Assembly: GCA_910584615.1 (NCBI GenBank)
Contig: CAJUAM010000021.1
Span: 1-58,590 of the forward strand
Origin: an uncultured Dorea sp.
GTDB lineage: Bacteria; Bacillota; Clostridia; Lachnospirales; Lachnospiraceae
DNA length: 58,590 bases
Direction: 5' to 3'
Positions 31,671 to 39,630 of the stretch are shown here, in pieces. The notes under the pieces are model-generated. The model saw nothing but the letters and a program-made list of their open reading frames with translations. It did no database searches and was not told where the DNA came from. Position 1 is the stretch's first letter. Each line of letters starts with the position of its first letter. Made by a program: the position numbers and the translations under genes.

Positions 31671-33056
31671 ATGATTATGTCGGATTGGGCACCACAAAAT
31701 TATGAAGAAGCGGTGGAGTATATTGAAGAGCTTCCCAAATTTACAAAAAAGCACTCCTTACAGCACACAAGGTATTTTCTTGAAAAGCTCGGGAACCCGG
31801 GATATGACAGAAAGATCATCCATGTGGCGGGGACAAATGGAAAAGGTTCTGTATGCGCGTATATGCAGGCAGTTTTAGGAGCAGAGGAAAAAAAGGTTGG
31901 TTTTTTTACTTCTCCCCACCTTATAAAGATCAACGAACGGATACAACTTAATCGAAGCCCGGTTGATGATGATACATTTTACCGTGTATTTTTAAAAACA
32001 TTGGGGATAGTGCGTATGATGCAGGAAGAAGGTTTTGAGCATCCTTCTTATTTTGAATTTCTTTTTGGAATGGGAATGATGGTGTTTGGAGAATCAGACG
32101 TTGAGTACATTATTCTGGAGACAGGACTCGGCGGAAGGTTAGATGCCACCAATGCGCCAGAGAATCCGCTGCTTACAGTAATTACATCCGTCAGTCTTGA
32201 CCATACAGAGATCCTTGGTGATACGATTGACAAGATTGCTTATGAAAAAGCGGGTATCATAAAGGAGAATGTTCCGGTCTTTTTCGACGGAAGCAGCCGC
32301 GAAGCAGCAAAGGTAATTCGTCGGATCGCGTCAGAACGTCGGGCACCTTGCAGAGAAATCACGAATCATGCGTACGAAATTCAGGAAGTAAGCCGAAACT
32401 GTATTGCTTTTTCCAGAAAGAATGCGTATGATAAAGATATTACATGGTATGTTCCGATTTGTGGGATTTATCAGGTGATGAATGCTGAGATCGCGCTTCA
32501 GGCTATAGAATATGTGCTTCGGGATATTGAGATTGACTGGGTGAAATGGATGAAGGCGGTGTTCTCTGTCAGATGGGAAGGACGTATGGAGCGTATCGCT
32601 CCACATCTGACAGTGGATGGGGCACATAATCTTGGAGCATTAGAAGCATTTGTGCAGAGTTTATATAAGCTTCCAAAGGGTGACAGGGAACTTCCGGTGT
32701 TCATATTTTCAGCTGTATCGGATAAGAAATATGAGCAGATGATTTCATATCTTTGCCGGGAGATAAAAGCGAAGGCGTACATTGTAACAGAGATTGATGA
32801 TAAAAGGAAAGTTCCTGTATCAAAGCTTTCAGAACTTTTTGGAAAATATACAACTGCTCCGGTATATGAAAGAAACAGGATAGAAGAAGTGATACAGACT
32901 GCTTATGAGGTAAGAGGTGACAGTGAGATTTATTGTCTTGGGTCACTTTACCTTGTGGGTGCTGTGAAGAAATATCTGGCAGGAGGTAGTAGTGATGTTA
33001 GATTTTGCGGAAGAATTGAAGAAGTTCCAGCCAAGTCTGGAGGTAGAGGATATTGA
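31671..33056 (+). CDS. folC: folylpolyglutamate/dihydrofolate synthase
   Basis: A 461-residue Mur-ligase-fold enzyme that adds glutamate to folates. The P-loop HVAGTNGKGSVCAYM, ETGLGGRLDATN and TSVSLDHTEILGDT are family motifs, and VDGAHNLGALEAF is the C-terminal domain signature. ATG codons at 31671 and 31677 are both possible. The last 30 residues overlap the ribosome binding site and first 62 bases of a small downstream gene in another frame. It follows the LTA-synthase-like gene by six bases. Confidence 0.95.
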   Translation: MIMSDWAPQNYEEAVEYIEELPKFTKKHSLQHTRYFLEKLGNPGYDRKIIHVAGTNGKGSVCAYMQAVLGAEEKKVGFFTSPHLIKINERIQLNRSPVDDDTFYRVFLKTLGIVRMMQEEGFEHPSYFEFLFGMGMMVFGESDVEYIILETGLGGRLDATNAPENPLLTVITSVSLDHTEILGDTIDKIAYEKAGIIKENVPVFFDGSSREAAKVIRRIASERRAPCREITNHAYEIQEVSRNCIAFSRKNAYDKDITWYVPICGIYQVMNAEIALQAIEYVLRDIEIDWVKWMKAVFSVRWEGRMERIAPHLTVDGAHNLGALEAFVQSLYKLPKGDRELPVFIFSAVSDKKYEQMISYLCREIKAKAYIVTEIDDKRKVPVSKLSELFGKYTTAPVYERNRIEEVIQTAYEVRGDSEIYCLGSLYLVGAVKKYLAGGSSDVRFCGRIEEVPAKSGGRGY

Positions 33057-33129
33057 GGGGGCGGTTTATCAGGAGGATCTGACCGATATGACGGATATTT
33101 TGCGTGAGATGATAGAACAGACGAAGTAG
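32995..33129 (+). CDS. 44-residue acidic small protein overlapping folC
   Basis: A short frame beginning MLDFAEELKKFQPSLEVEDI and ending REMIEQTK, acidic and probably helical. It has a strong AGGAGG (32980-32985) at good spacing before ATG 32995 and ends 25 bases before the TPR gene. It overlaps the folC 3' end by 62 bases in a different frame. No family is recognised. The strong initiation signal and position between folC and the TPR gene argue for a real gene. Confidence 0.6.
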   Translation: MLDFAEELKKFQPSLEVEDIEGAVYQEDLTDMTDILREMIEQTK

Positions 33130-33154
33130 CTAAGATAAAAGGGGACTATAGTCT

Positions 33155-34654
33155 ATGGAATATACAACAAAGCTGATGTACCAGTCAAATTACTGGTATA
33201 ACGATGGTCTGAAGAAGGCAGATATCCGCGATATGAGCGGGGCGGTCACATCTCTTCGGCGCAGTCTTCAATATAATAGAGTTAATATTGCCGCGAGAAA
33301 TCTCCTTGGACTTGTTTATTACGGAAGGGGAGATGTGGTTGAGGCGCTTGTTGAGTGGATACTCAGTAAAAATTTCCAGCCTGAAGATAATCTTGCGGAT
33401 TATTATATCGGTAAGGTTCAGGAGGTTCCGGGAGAATTAGAGAGTATTAATCAGGCGGTGAAGTTATTCAATCAGAGTATTGAACTTGCTGGGTTAAATG
33501 GTGAGGATCTGGCAATCATCCAGTTAAAAAAGGCGCTGGCTGTCCATCCGTCTTATGTGAAGGCTCATCAGCTTCTGGCTCTGCTTTATATACAGACGGA
33601 GCAGTTTTCGGCTGCCAGGAAAGAGCTTCGGACAGCCCATAAGCTGGACACCACGGATGAGATCACGCTTCGGTATATGCATGAGATCACGCAGATTCGA
33701 AAATCCCGTCCAAGCCGGGCCAGAGACAGGGGGAAAGGAGAAGGAACGAAGCAGACAGTCACCTACAATATTGGAAATGAGACGATCATTCAGCCTGCGT
33801 CTTCTGTTTTTAAGGAGAATTCAGGACTTCATACATTACTGAACATCGCGGTTGGTGTATTGGTAGGTGCTGCGGTCATGTGGTTTTTGGTCATGCCTGC
33901 AGTGTCGGTAGGGAGGCAGAAAAAGCTTAATGAGCGGGTTGTATCATTCAGCGATAAGATCGCGACACAAGAAGCGCAGATCAGTGCTCTTAAAACAGAA
34001 CTAGAGGAGTATCGGGTGAACAGTGAAGAGAGTGAAGATTTGAAAGCACAGTCCGCTTCCACACAGGAAAGTTATGAGATCGTACTTGAAGTTGCCAAGC
34101 ATTTGGCGGCGGAGGATATGAGCGATCAGGAGATGTTAGAACAGATGCTGAAGGTATCTCCGGATTCTCTTGGAAAGGCTGGAAAAAGCAGGTATGATGA
34201 AGTGGCTGCTAATCTGTTCCCAAGGATGTGTGAAAAGCTTTATGCCACTGCGGGAGAAGAATTTGAGTCTGGCGATTACGATGGCGCGATCAGCAGTCTT
34301 GAGAAGATTGTAAAGATGGATGAAGGTTATCAGGACGGAAAAGCGCTTTTGCTGCTCGCGCAGTCTTTTGAGAAGAAGGGAGAACAGGATAAAGCAAATA
34401 TCCGCTACCAGAAACTTGTAGAAAAATATAAAGATAAAGAAGCAGCCAGGACAGCACAAAAGTCACTGGATGGACAAAACAGTCAGAATAGACAGACAGA
34501 GACAGGCAGTCAGGATGACGAGAATAATCAGACAGAGGCAGGCAGTCAGGATAATCAGACAGAGACAGGCAGTCAAGATGACCAGGGTGACTTAGATGAT
34601 CAGGACGGATCAAGTGATCAGGCTGCTTATGACGATAACGAAGAATCAGAATAG
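33155..34654 (+). CDS. TPR-repeat membrane protein
   Basis: A 499-residue protein with N-terminal tetratricopeptide repeats (about 1-185: YQSNYWYNDGLKKADIRDMS; AARNLLGLVYYGRGDVVEAL; VKAHQLLALLYIQTEQFSAA), a single membrane helix (about 229-250: LLNIAVGVLVGAAVMWFLVM), a coiled coil (about 260-300) and an outer TPR-like part (about 370-440). The last 50 residues are a low-complexity Gln/Asp/Asn tail with three repeats. The topology is inside-N, outside-C. It is probably a scaffold; no enzyme motif is seen. Confidence 0.85.
   Translation: MEYTTKLMYQSNYWYNDGLKKADIRDMSGAVTSLRRSLQYNRVNIAARNLLGLVYYGRGDVVEALVEWILSKNFQPEDNLADYYIGKVQEVPGELESINQAVKLFNQSIELAGLNGEDLAIIQLKKALAVHPSYVKAHQLLALLYIQTEQFSAARKELRTAHKLDTTDEITLRYMHEITQIRKSRPSRARDRGKGEGTKQTVTYNIGNETIIQPASSVFKENSGLHTLLNIAVGVLVGAAVMWFLVMPAVSVGRQKKLNERVVSFSDKIATQEAQISALKTELEEYRVNSEESEDLKAQSASTQESYEIVLEVAKHLAAEDMSDQEMLEQMLKVSPDSLGKAGKSRYDEVAANLFPRMCEKLYATAGEEFESGDYDGAISSLEKIVKMDEGYQDGKALLLLAQSFEKKGEQDKANIRYQKLVEKYKDKEAARTAQKSLDGQNSQNRQTETGSQDDENNQTEAGSQDNQTETGSQDDQGDLDDQDGSSDQAAYDDNEESE
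34493..34579 (+). repeat. three imperfect 24-bp repeats in the TPR gene tail
   Basis: Units starting at 34493, 34529 and 34556 share the CAGACAGAGACAGGCAGTCA core with one or two changes each and encode Gln-Thr-Glu-(Thr/Ala)-Gly-Ser-Gln-Asp. They are coding repeats, prone to length variation, and not a CRISPR array. Confidence 0.8.
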
Positions 34655-34668
34655 ATGGAATTACGAAA

Positions 34669-34703
34669 GAGAAGGATATGCACAAGACGCATATCCTTTT
34701 TCT
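34669..34703 (+). terminator. terminator after the TPR gene
   Basis: AAGGATATGC (34672-34681) and GCATATCCTT (34689-34698) pair around ACAAGAC and are followed by TTTCTT. It separates the folC/TPR transcript from the spoIIA genes. Confidence 0.8.
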
Positions 34704-34732
34704 TATATCTAAAAATATGAAGGAGGAAATAT

Positions 34733-35044
34733 ATGAAGTATCAGGTACAGGAAAATTGTTTGACAATTTTCTTGCCAAATGAAATTGACCATCACAACTC
34801 GGAGGAGCTGAAAAGAGAGTCGGATCATCTGATAGAAAGAAATCATATCCGTTACGTTATTTTTGACTTTAAAGAGACAGATTTTATGGACAGTTCAGGA
34901 ATCGGAGTCATTATGGGAAGATATCGCAGGATCTTTATGTTAGGCGGGGAAGTATGCGCGGTACATGTGGGCGAGAGAATGAAAAAAATATTAACTATGT
35001 CCGGAGTGACAAAAATTATGCAGATATATGAGGAGGATAATTAG
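34733..35044 (+). CDS. spoIIAA: anti-sigma F factor antagonist
   Basis: A 103-residue STAS-domain protein. The phosphorylatable serine lies in FMDSSGIGVIMGRY (Ser54/Ser55), the classic SpoIIAA site. In its dephosphorylated form it binds SpoIIAB and frees sigma F in the forespore. AAGGAGG precedes the start. It directly abuts spoIIAB (TAG then ATG), the standard order of the spoIIA operon. Confidence 0.96.
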   Translation: MKYQVQENCLTIFLPNEIDHHNSEELKRESDHLIERNHIRYVIFDFKETDFMDSSGIGVIMGRYRRIFMLGGEVCAVHVGERMKKILTMSGVTKIMQIYEEDN

Positions 35045-35500
35045 ATGGACAACACGAATGAAATGCAGGTGATTTTTGATAGCCGTTCATCCAACGAGTC
35101 GTTTGCCAGGGTGACGGTGGCTTCTTTTATGACGTCCTTAAACCCGACAGTGGAGGAGGTATCTGACGTAAAAACCGCGGTGTCGGAGGCAGTAACTAAT
35201 GCTATTATCCATGGTTATGAAAGTGAGATACATAATATATATATACGTTGCTGCACAAAAGGCCAGACTCTTTATCTTGAAGTCAGGGATGAGGGGCGGG
35301 GAATCGAGGATGTTAAGCAGGCGATGGAGCCTCTTTTTACCAGTAAACCAGAACTTGAGCGATCTGGGATGGGTTTTTCCTTTATGGAGGCGTTCATGGA
35401 TAAGCTTGAAGTAGTGTCTTCACCGGGAATGGGAACTGTTGTAAAGATGGAAAAAACGATAGGAAAAGGACGGAGATTATGGACCGCACAATCGCTTTAA
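35045..35500 (+). CDS. spoIIAB: anti-sigma F factor / serine kinase
   Basis: A 151-residue GHKL-fold kinase that holds sigma F inactive and phosphorylates SpoIIAA. The N-box is SEAVTNAIIHGYE, the G1 box VRDEGRGIEDV and the ATP lid region FTSKPELERSGMGFSFMEAF. The length matches the family. It overlaps the sigF start by 22 bases, so partner amounts are probably coupled in translation. Confidence 0.96.
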   Translation: MDNTNEMQVIFDSRSSNESFARVTVASFMTSLNPTVEEVSDVKTAVSEAVTNAIIHGYESEIHNIYIRCCTKGQTLYLEVRDEGRGIEDVKQAMEPLFTSKPELERSGMGFSFMEAFMDKLEVVSSPGMGTVVKMEKTIGKGRRLWTAQSL

Positions 35501-36192
35501 TTCAGAAATCTCACCAAGGGGATGAAGAAGCAAGAGCACAGATTGTAGAAGAGAATGCGGGATTAGTCTGGAGTATTGTTAAGCGTTTTTTAAACCGCGG
35601 AGTAGAAGCGGAAGATCTGTTCCAGATAGGAAGTATCGGGCTGTTAAAAGCGATTGATAAATTTGATCTGAATTATAATGTAAAGTTCTCCACTTACGCG
35701 GTTCCTATGATTTCCGGAGAGATTAAAAGGTTCCTGAGGGACGATGGGATGATCAAGGTCAGCCGTTCGCTGAAGGAGCTGGCATACAAGGCATATCTTT
35801 GTCAGGAACGGCTTGTAGAAACTCTTGGCAGAGATCCCGTTATCTCGGAGATAGCGGAGGAATTGTCAGTGTCTGTAGAGGAACTTACGATGGCGATGGA
35901 AGCAAGCGGTGACATTGAGTCGCTGCAAAAATCAATCTACCAGAAGGACGGCCAGGAAATCTTTTTGATGGACAAACTTCCGGGGCAGGAAAGACAGGAG
36001 GAAAGAATCGTAGACCATATGGTGCTTGATCATCTTTTGATGTCTCTGGATTCTAAAGAGCGGCAGCTTATCTATCTGCGGTATTTCGCAAACCGCACAC
36101 AAACGCAGGTAGGGGAAGAACTAGGCATATCTCAAGTACAGGTATCCAGAATGGAAAAGAAAATTTTAAAACAGATGAGGGATAAGATCTGA
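35479..36192 (+). CDS. sigF: RNA polymerase sigma factor SigF
   Basis: A 237-residue sporulation sigma factor of the SigF/SigG group. Region 2 has EDLFQIGSIGLLKAIDKFDL and KFSTYAVPMISGEIKRFLRD, region 3 SRSLKELAYKAYLCQE and region 4 YLRYFANRTQTQVGEELGIS, then VSRMEKKILKQMR. Position three in spoIIAA-spoIIAB-sigF settles it as SigF instead of SigG. It drives early forespore transcription. Confidence 0.96.
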   Translation: MDRTIALIQKSHQGDEEARAQIVEENAGLVWSIVKRFLNRGVEAEDLFQIGSIGLLKAIDKFDLNYNVKFSTYAVPMISGEIKRFLRDDGMIKVSRSLKELAYKAYLCQERLVETLGRDPVISEIAEELSVSVEELTMAMEASGDIESLQKSIYQKDGQEIFLMDKLPGQERQEERIVDHMVLDHLLMSLDSKERQLIYLRYFANRTQTQVGEELGISQVQVSRMEKKILKQMRDKI

Positions 36193-36205
36193 CATGTTTT
36201 TTTGC

Positions 36206-36234
36206 GTATAATTTAAATGAAACGCAGCATACTA
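36206..36234 (+). promoter_or_regulatory. sigma F/sigma G-type promoter before the spoVA genes
   Basis: GTATA (36206-36210) and CATACTA (36228-36234) are 17 bases apart. CATACTA is the textbook -10 element of forespore sigma factors F and G. It lies between the sigF stop and the first gene of the following cluster, as expected for forespore-specific spoVA expression. Confidence 0.75.
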
Positions 36235-36260
36235 ACAGAAAAACAAAGGAAGGTGTCAGT

Positions 36261-36461
36261 ATGGAAGAAGCGAGAAAAAAGCTCAGGCTCTGTCTTGTCC
36301 TTGTGGTGACTCTGGCAGTCATTATCGGTCTGATCTACTATTTTGGCGATGTAAAAAAGAGCAGGAATATGAGTGAAGGTACATTGGTTAAGCAGACAGA
36401 AAATCATATAAAAACAGCGTCAGTTGTGGATGATGGAGGTTATTATGGCAGCAGGCAGTGA
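36261..36461 (+). CDS. small single-pass membrane protein of the spoVA cluster
   Basis: A 66-residue protein with one membrane helix (RLCLVLVVTLAVIIGLIYYF) after a short basic N-terminus, then a polar tail ending GGYYGSRQ. AAAGGAAGGTGTC precedes the start. It is the first gene after the forespore-type promoter and overlaps spoVAA by 17 bases, so it is probably translated with the spoVA set. No named family is recognised. A role in the spore inner membrane is inferred from position only. Confidence 0.7.
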   Translation: MEEARKKLRLCLVLVVTLAVIIGLIYYFGDVKKSRNMSEGTLVKQTENHIKTASVVDDGGYYGSRQ

Positions 36462-37119
36462 TACGATCTATATCAAAGCGGATCGTAATGTTGAGGTGAC
36501 GAAGCCTGAGGTAACGCTGGGGGATGTCTTAAAGATTGAATGTGCCAATCCGTCTGTCACTTCCAGAGTGAAGACTTTGAAGCTGTTAAAATTCCATGAT
36601 ACAGACAAAAAAAACAAGAACCGGACTGCTGTTTCTGTTTTGAAGATCATCGAATGTATACATGAGGTATATCCGAACGTGGATATCCAGAATGTAGGCG
36701 AGTCAGACTTTATCATTACTTTAGAGGAACAGAAAACGGCGGGTCAGATCGTCCACTGGATCAAAACATTCTTTGTCGTTGTCATTACCTTCTGCGGTGC
36801 CGCGTTTTCTATTATGGCATTTAATAACGATGTTGATGTAACAAAAATGTTCGGTCAGGTATATACAAGCCTTACAGGAACGGAAAGCTCTGGTTTTACG
36901 ATTCTGGAAATTTCGTATTGTATCGGAGTGGTTATAGGGATTCTTACATTTTTTAATCATTTTGGCAAAAAGAAATTTACGGTGGACCCGACACCGATGG
37001 AAGTGGAAATGCGTCTTTATGAGAATGATATCCAGACAACGCTGATTGAAGATTTTTCGCGAAAGGGGAAAGAGCTGGATGTGGGCAGCACAGGCCGTTC
37101 TGGCAATTCTAGGACTTAG
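36445..37119 (+). CDS. spoVAA: stage V sporulation protein AA
   Basis: A protein of about 224 residues with an N-terminal soluble domain (IYIKADRNVEVTKPEVTLGD; IECANPSVTSRVKTLKLLKF) and two membrane segments (about 115-135 and 160-180) before the HFGKKKFTVDPTPMEVEMRL region, which is a clear SpoVAA signature. ATG 36445 is chosen because GGAGG lies just before it. SpoVA proteins form the channel that moves dipicolinic acid into and out of the spore core. It overlaps spoVAB. Confidence 0.92.
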   Translation: MAAGSDTIYIKADRNVEVTKPEVTLGDVLKIECANPSVTSRVKTLKLLKFHDTDKKNKNRTAVSVLKIIECIHEVYPNVDIQNVGESDFIITLEEQKTAGQIVHWIKTFFVVVITFCGAAFSIMAFNNDVDVTKMFGQVYTSLTGTESSGFTILEISYCIGVVIGILTFFNHFGKKKFTVDPTPMEVEMRLYENDIQTTLIEDFSRKGKELDVGSTGRSGNSRT

Positions 37120-37495
37120 TGCCGGACTGGCGGTATCGGCAGGTCTTTTTTCTTTTATTATCGGGTTGGGGGTCATCTCGGATTTTGCCGACCGCACGCA
37201 TACGGGGGAGCATATTTTTCTTTATGAGGATAGTGTGGCATTGGGAGGAATGCTTGGAAATATATTCTGGGTGTACCATCTTTCCATACCAGGGGGCAGC
37301 CCCTTGTTGCTGGTGTTCGGCATATTCGCGGGGATTTTTGTGGGCTGCTGGTCTATGGCGCTGGCGGAGATACTGAATGTGTTCCCTATTTTTATAAGAC
37401 GTTTAAAGATTATCAAATGTATTCCTTATCTTATCGCGGCTATGGCGGTAGGAAAGGGAATCGGGGCGCTTATATTCTTTTATCGTGGATGGTAG
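37079..37495 (+). CDS. spoVAB: stage V sporulation protein AB
   Basis: A protein of about 138 residues with four membrane helices. Markers are GLFSFIIGLGVISDFADRTH, YEDSVALGGMLG and the C-terminal FPIFIRRLKI, then IPYLIAAMAVGKGIGALIFF. ATG 37079 is preferred to a TTG at 37046. The 41-base overlap with spoVAA and position before spoVAC support the call. It is a component of the dipicolinate transport machinery. Confidence 0.93.
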   Translation: MWAAQAVLAILGLSAGLAVSAGLFSFIIGLGVISDFADRTHTGEHIFLYEDSVALGGMLGNIFWVYHLSIPGGSPLLLVFGIFAGIFVGCWSMALAEILNVFPIFIRRLKIIKCIPYLIAAMAVGKGIGALIFFYRGW

Positions 37496-37524
37496 ATAAA
37501 TAACTTGGAAGGAGAGAAAGTAGA

Positions 37525-37983
37525 GTGGATAAAAAGAAACAGCAGGAAGCATATGAAAATTACGTTAAGAAAAAGACACCTGTGCATAATCTGCCGGCAA
37601 ACATGACGAAAGCTTTTATTACAGGCGGTATCATTTGCGTGATTGGGCAGAGCATTTTGAATTATTGTGAAAAAATGGGATTAAATAAAGACATAAGCGG
37701 CGGTTGGACTTCGATGATACTCATTTTGCTGAGTGTCGTTCTCACCGCTCTTAATGTTTATCCAAGAATTGCAAAATGGGGCGGTGCGGGAGCGCTGGTT
37801 CCGATTACTGGTTTTGCCAATTCTGTGGCTGCTCCGGCGATTGAATTCCAGAAGGAAGGCCAGGTCATGGGTATTGGATGTAAGATATTTACGATTGCGG
37901 GACCGGTGATCTTATACGGAGTATTTACAAGCTGGGTATTGGGATTTTTATATTGGATCGGGAAGATCGCAGGGATTTTTTAA
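37525..37983 (+). CDS. spoVAC: stage V sporulation protein AC
   Basis: A 152-residue membrane protein with about four helices, starting at GTG 37525 with GGAAGGAGAG upstream. TKAFITGGIICVIGQSIL, RIAKWGGAGALVPITGFANS and FTIAGPVILYG match SpoVAC, which forms a mechanosensitive channel for dipicolinic acid in Bacillus. It is related in fold to SpoVAE encoded two genes later. Confidence 0.95.
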   Translation: MDKKKQQEAYENYVKKKTPVHNLPANMTKAFITGGIICVIGQSILNYCEKMGLNKDISGGWTSMILILLSVVLTALNVYPRIAKWGGAGALVPITGFANSVAAPAIEFQKEGQVMGIGCKIFTIAGPVILYGVFTSWVLGFLYWIGKIAGIF

Positions 37984-38011
37984 ATCCGCATCATTTTATA
38001 AAAAGGCAGGT

Positions 38012-39022
38012 ATGATTATGACACAAGGAATACAAAGTATTGCGTTTGAACAGTCTCCCTATGTGGTGTCAAGTGCATCAGTAGTCGGTAAAAAGGAAGG
38101 TGAGGGACCGCTTGGGAAGATGTTTGATATGGTAGAAACAGAGAATCTTTTCGGTGAGGATAATTGGGAGGCAGCAGAAAGCACTATGCAGAAGGAAGCA
38201 TGTCTCTTAGCTATGGGAAAGGCGCATCTCCACAAGGAAGATGTACGGTTTCTGTTCGGAGGAGATCTGCTCCGGCAGGGGATTGCCACATCACTGGGAG
38301 TTTCAGAATTTGGGATTCCGATGTTTGGTCTGTTTGGAGCCTGCTCGACATCAGGGGAGGCACTTGCGCTTGCATCTATGAGCGTGGCGGCAGGATACGG
38401 AGATTATATGCTTGCAGTGACATCCAGTCATTTCGGGAGCGCGGAGAAGGAATTTCGCTTTCCTCTAAGCTACGCGAATCAGAGACCATTATCTGCCCAG
38501 TGGACAGTGACGGGAAGCGGAGCATTTTTAGTAGGGAAAAAACGAAGTCACGTAAGGATCACAGGGATAACGGTAGGCAAGATCGTGGATTTCGGACTGA
38601 AAGATTCGCAGAATATGGGAGCGTGCATGGCTCCGGCAGCAGCAGATACCATTGAAACAAACCTGAAAGATTTTGGGCGTGTGCCTGATGATTATAATCG
38701 GATCATTACCGGCGATCTAGGATACGTAGGGCAGAGTATTCTGTTCGACTTAATGAGAGGCAAGGAGATTGATATTAAGAAAAACCATATAGATTGCGGA
38801 ATGATGATTTTTGATCAAAGCAAGCAGGATACTCATGCCGGGGGAAGTGGCTGCGGCTGCGCGGCATCGGTATTGTCGTCATATATACTTCCGAAGCTTG
38901 AAAGAGGCGAATGGAAAAAGGTGTTGTTTGTACCGACGGGGGCATTAATGTCTACGGTAAGTTTTAACGAGGGCGCCAGCGTGCCAGGTATAGCCCACGG
39001 GATCGTACTGGAACATTGTTAG
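38012..39022 (+). CDS. spoVAD: stage V sporulation protein AD
   Basis: A 336-residue thiolase-like-fold protein that binds dipicolinic acid. Visible are VGKKEGEGPLGKMFDMV, FGLFGACSTSGEALALASMS, FRFPLSYANQRPLSAQWTVT and HAGGSGCGCAASVL. ATG codons at 38012 and 38018 are possible; the GGCAGG spacing suits the second. It lies between spoVAC and spoVAE as in the canonical operon. Confidence 0.96.
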   Translation: MIMTQGIQSIAFEQSPYVVSSASVVGKKEGEGPLGKMFDMVETENLFGEDNWEAAESTMQKEACLLAMGKAHLHKEDVRFLFGGDLLRQGIATSLGVSEFGIPMFGLFGACSTSGEALALASMSVAAGYGDYMLAVTSSHFGSAEKEFRFPLSYANQRPLSAQWTVTGSGAFLVGKKRSHVRITGITVGKIVDFGLKDSQNMGACMAPAAADTIETNLKDFGRVPDDYNRIITGDLGYVGQSILFDLMRGKEIDIKKNHIDCGMMIFDQSKQDTHAGGSGCGCAASVLSSYILPKLERGEWKKVLFVPTGALMSTVSFNEGASVPGIAHGIVLEHC

Positions 39023-39063
39023 GATATGTGATGAGTGTAGCGTACAGAAAGGAGAGAGTTTGT

Positions 39064-39420
39064 ATGGATTATATCAATGCGTTCTGGGTAGGAGGACTGA
39101 TCTGCGCTCTCGCCCAGATCTTACTGGACAGAACAAAGCTTATGCCAGGAAGAGTCATGGTGCTTTTAGTGTGTACAGGAGCTGTTTTAGGAGCGTTTCA
39201 TATCTATCAGCCGATTCAGGACTATGCAGGAGCAGGAGCGAGCGTACCTTTGGCCGGATTCGGAAATCTTCTGTGGAAAGGTGTGAAAGAGGCTGTTGAT
39301 AAAGAAGGTTTTATCGGTATTTTCCTCGGCGGTTTTAAGGCAAGCGCGGTAGGGATCTCGGCAGCGCTTGTATTCGGATATCTGGCTTCATTAATTTGTG
39401 AACCCAAGATGAAAAAATAA
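39064..39420 (+). CDS. spoVAE: stage V sporulation protein AE
   Basis: A 118-residue, four-helix membrane protein. MDYINAFWVGGLICALAQIL and YAGAGASVPLAGFGNLLWKG are the standard SpoVAE segments. AAAGGAGAGAG before ATG 39064 fixes the start. It is the last gene of the spoVA block; no spoVAF or ger-type gene follows. Confidence 0.95.
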   Translation: MDYINAFWVGGLICALAQILLDRTKLMPGRVMVLLVCTGAVLGAFHIYQPIQDYAGAGASVPLAGFGNLLWKGVKEAVDKEGFIGIFLGGFKASAVGISAALVFGYLASLICEPKMKK

Positions 39421-39528
39421 TAAAATTGTGAATGTTTGACAAGGAAAATAAAAATAACTGTAAATTTATCATTTATAATTGCATATTGTTTTCACAGCCG
39501 CTGCATGATATTGTGAATTTGGGGTGAA

Positions 39529-39556
39529 GGTGTGTTGACAGTCAGATAAACACACC
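39529..39556 (+). promoter_or_regulatory. 8-bp inverted repeat in the phosphate transporter leader
   Basis: GGTGTGTT (39529-39536) and AACACACC (39549-39556) are perfectly complementary and enclose TTGACA. The 39421-39630 intergenic stretch also has an upstream TTGACA near 39438. The repeat could be an operator or leader hairpin; no known motif is matched. Confidence 0.35.
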
Positions 39557-39630
39557 GCATACCTGTCTGGTCATGGGCGGCTTTGCCGACGGCCGGATGA
39601 TATGTTTGATTGATACATGGGAGGAAAACA

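Noticed and set aside
32960..33060. A frameshift at the folC end joining it to the small downstream frame
   Set aside because: folC reaches its normal end (AVKKYL) before the overlap, and the small frame has its own AGGAGG and ATG, so a separate gene is simpler.
34485..34590. Short direct repeats taken as a CRISPR-like array
   Set aside because: The repeats are in frame, imperfect, almost contiguous and encode a protein tail; there are no spacers of even length and no cas genes.
34665..34732. A sigma H promoter before spoIIAA (GAAGGATAT resembles its -35 element)
   Set aside because: The match is part of the terminator stem and no GAAT-type -10 element lies at the right distance.
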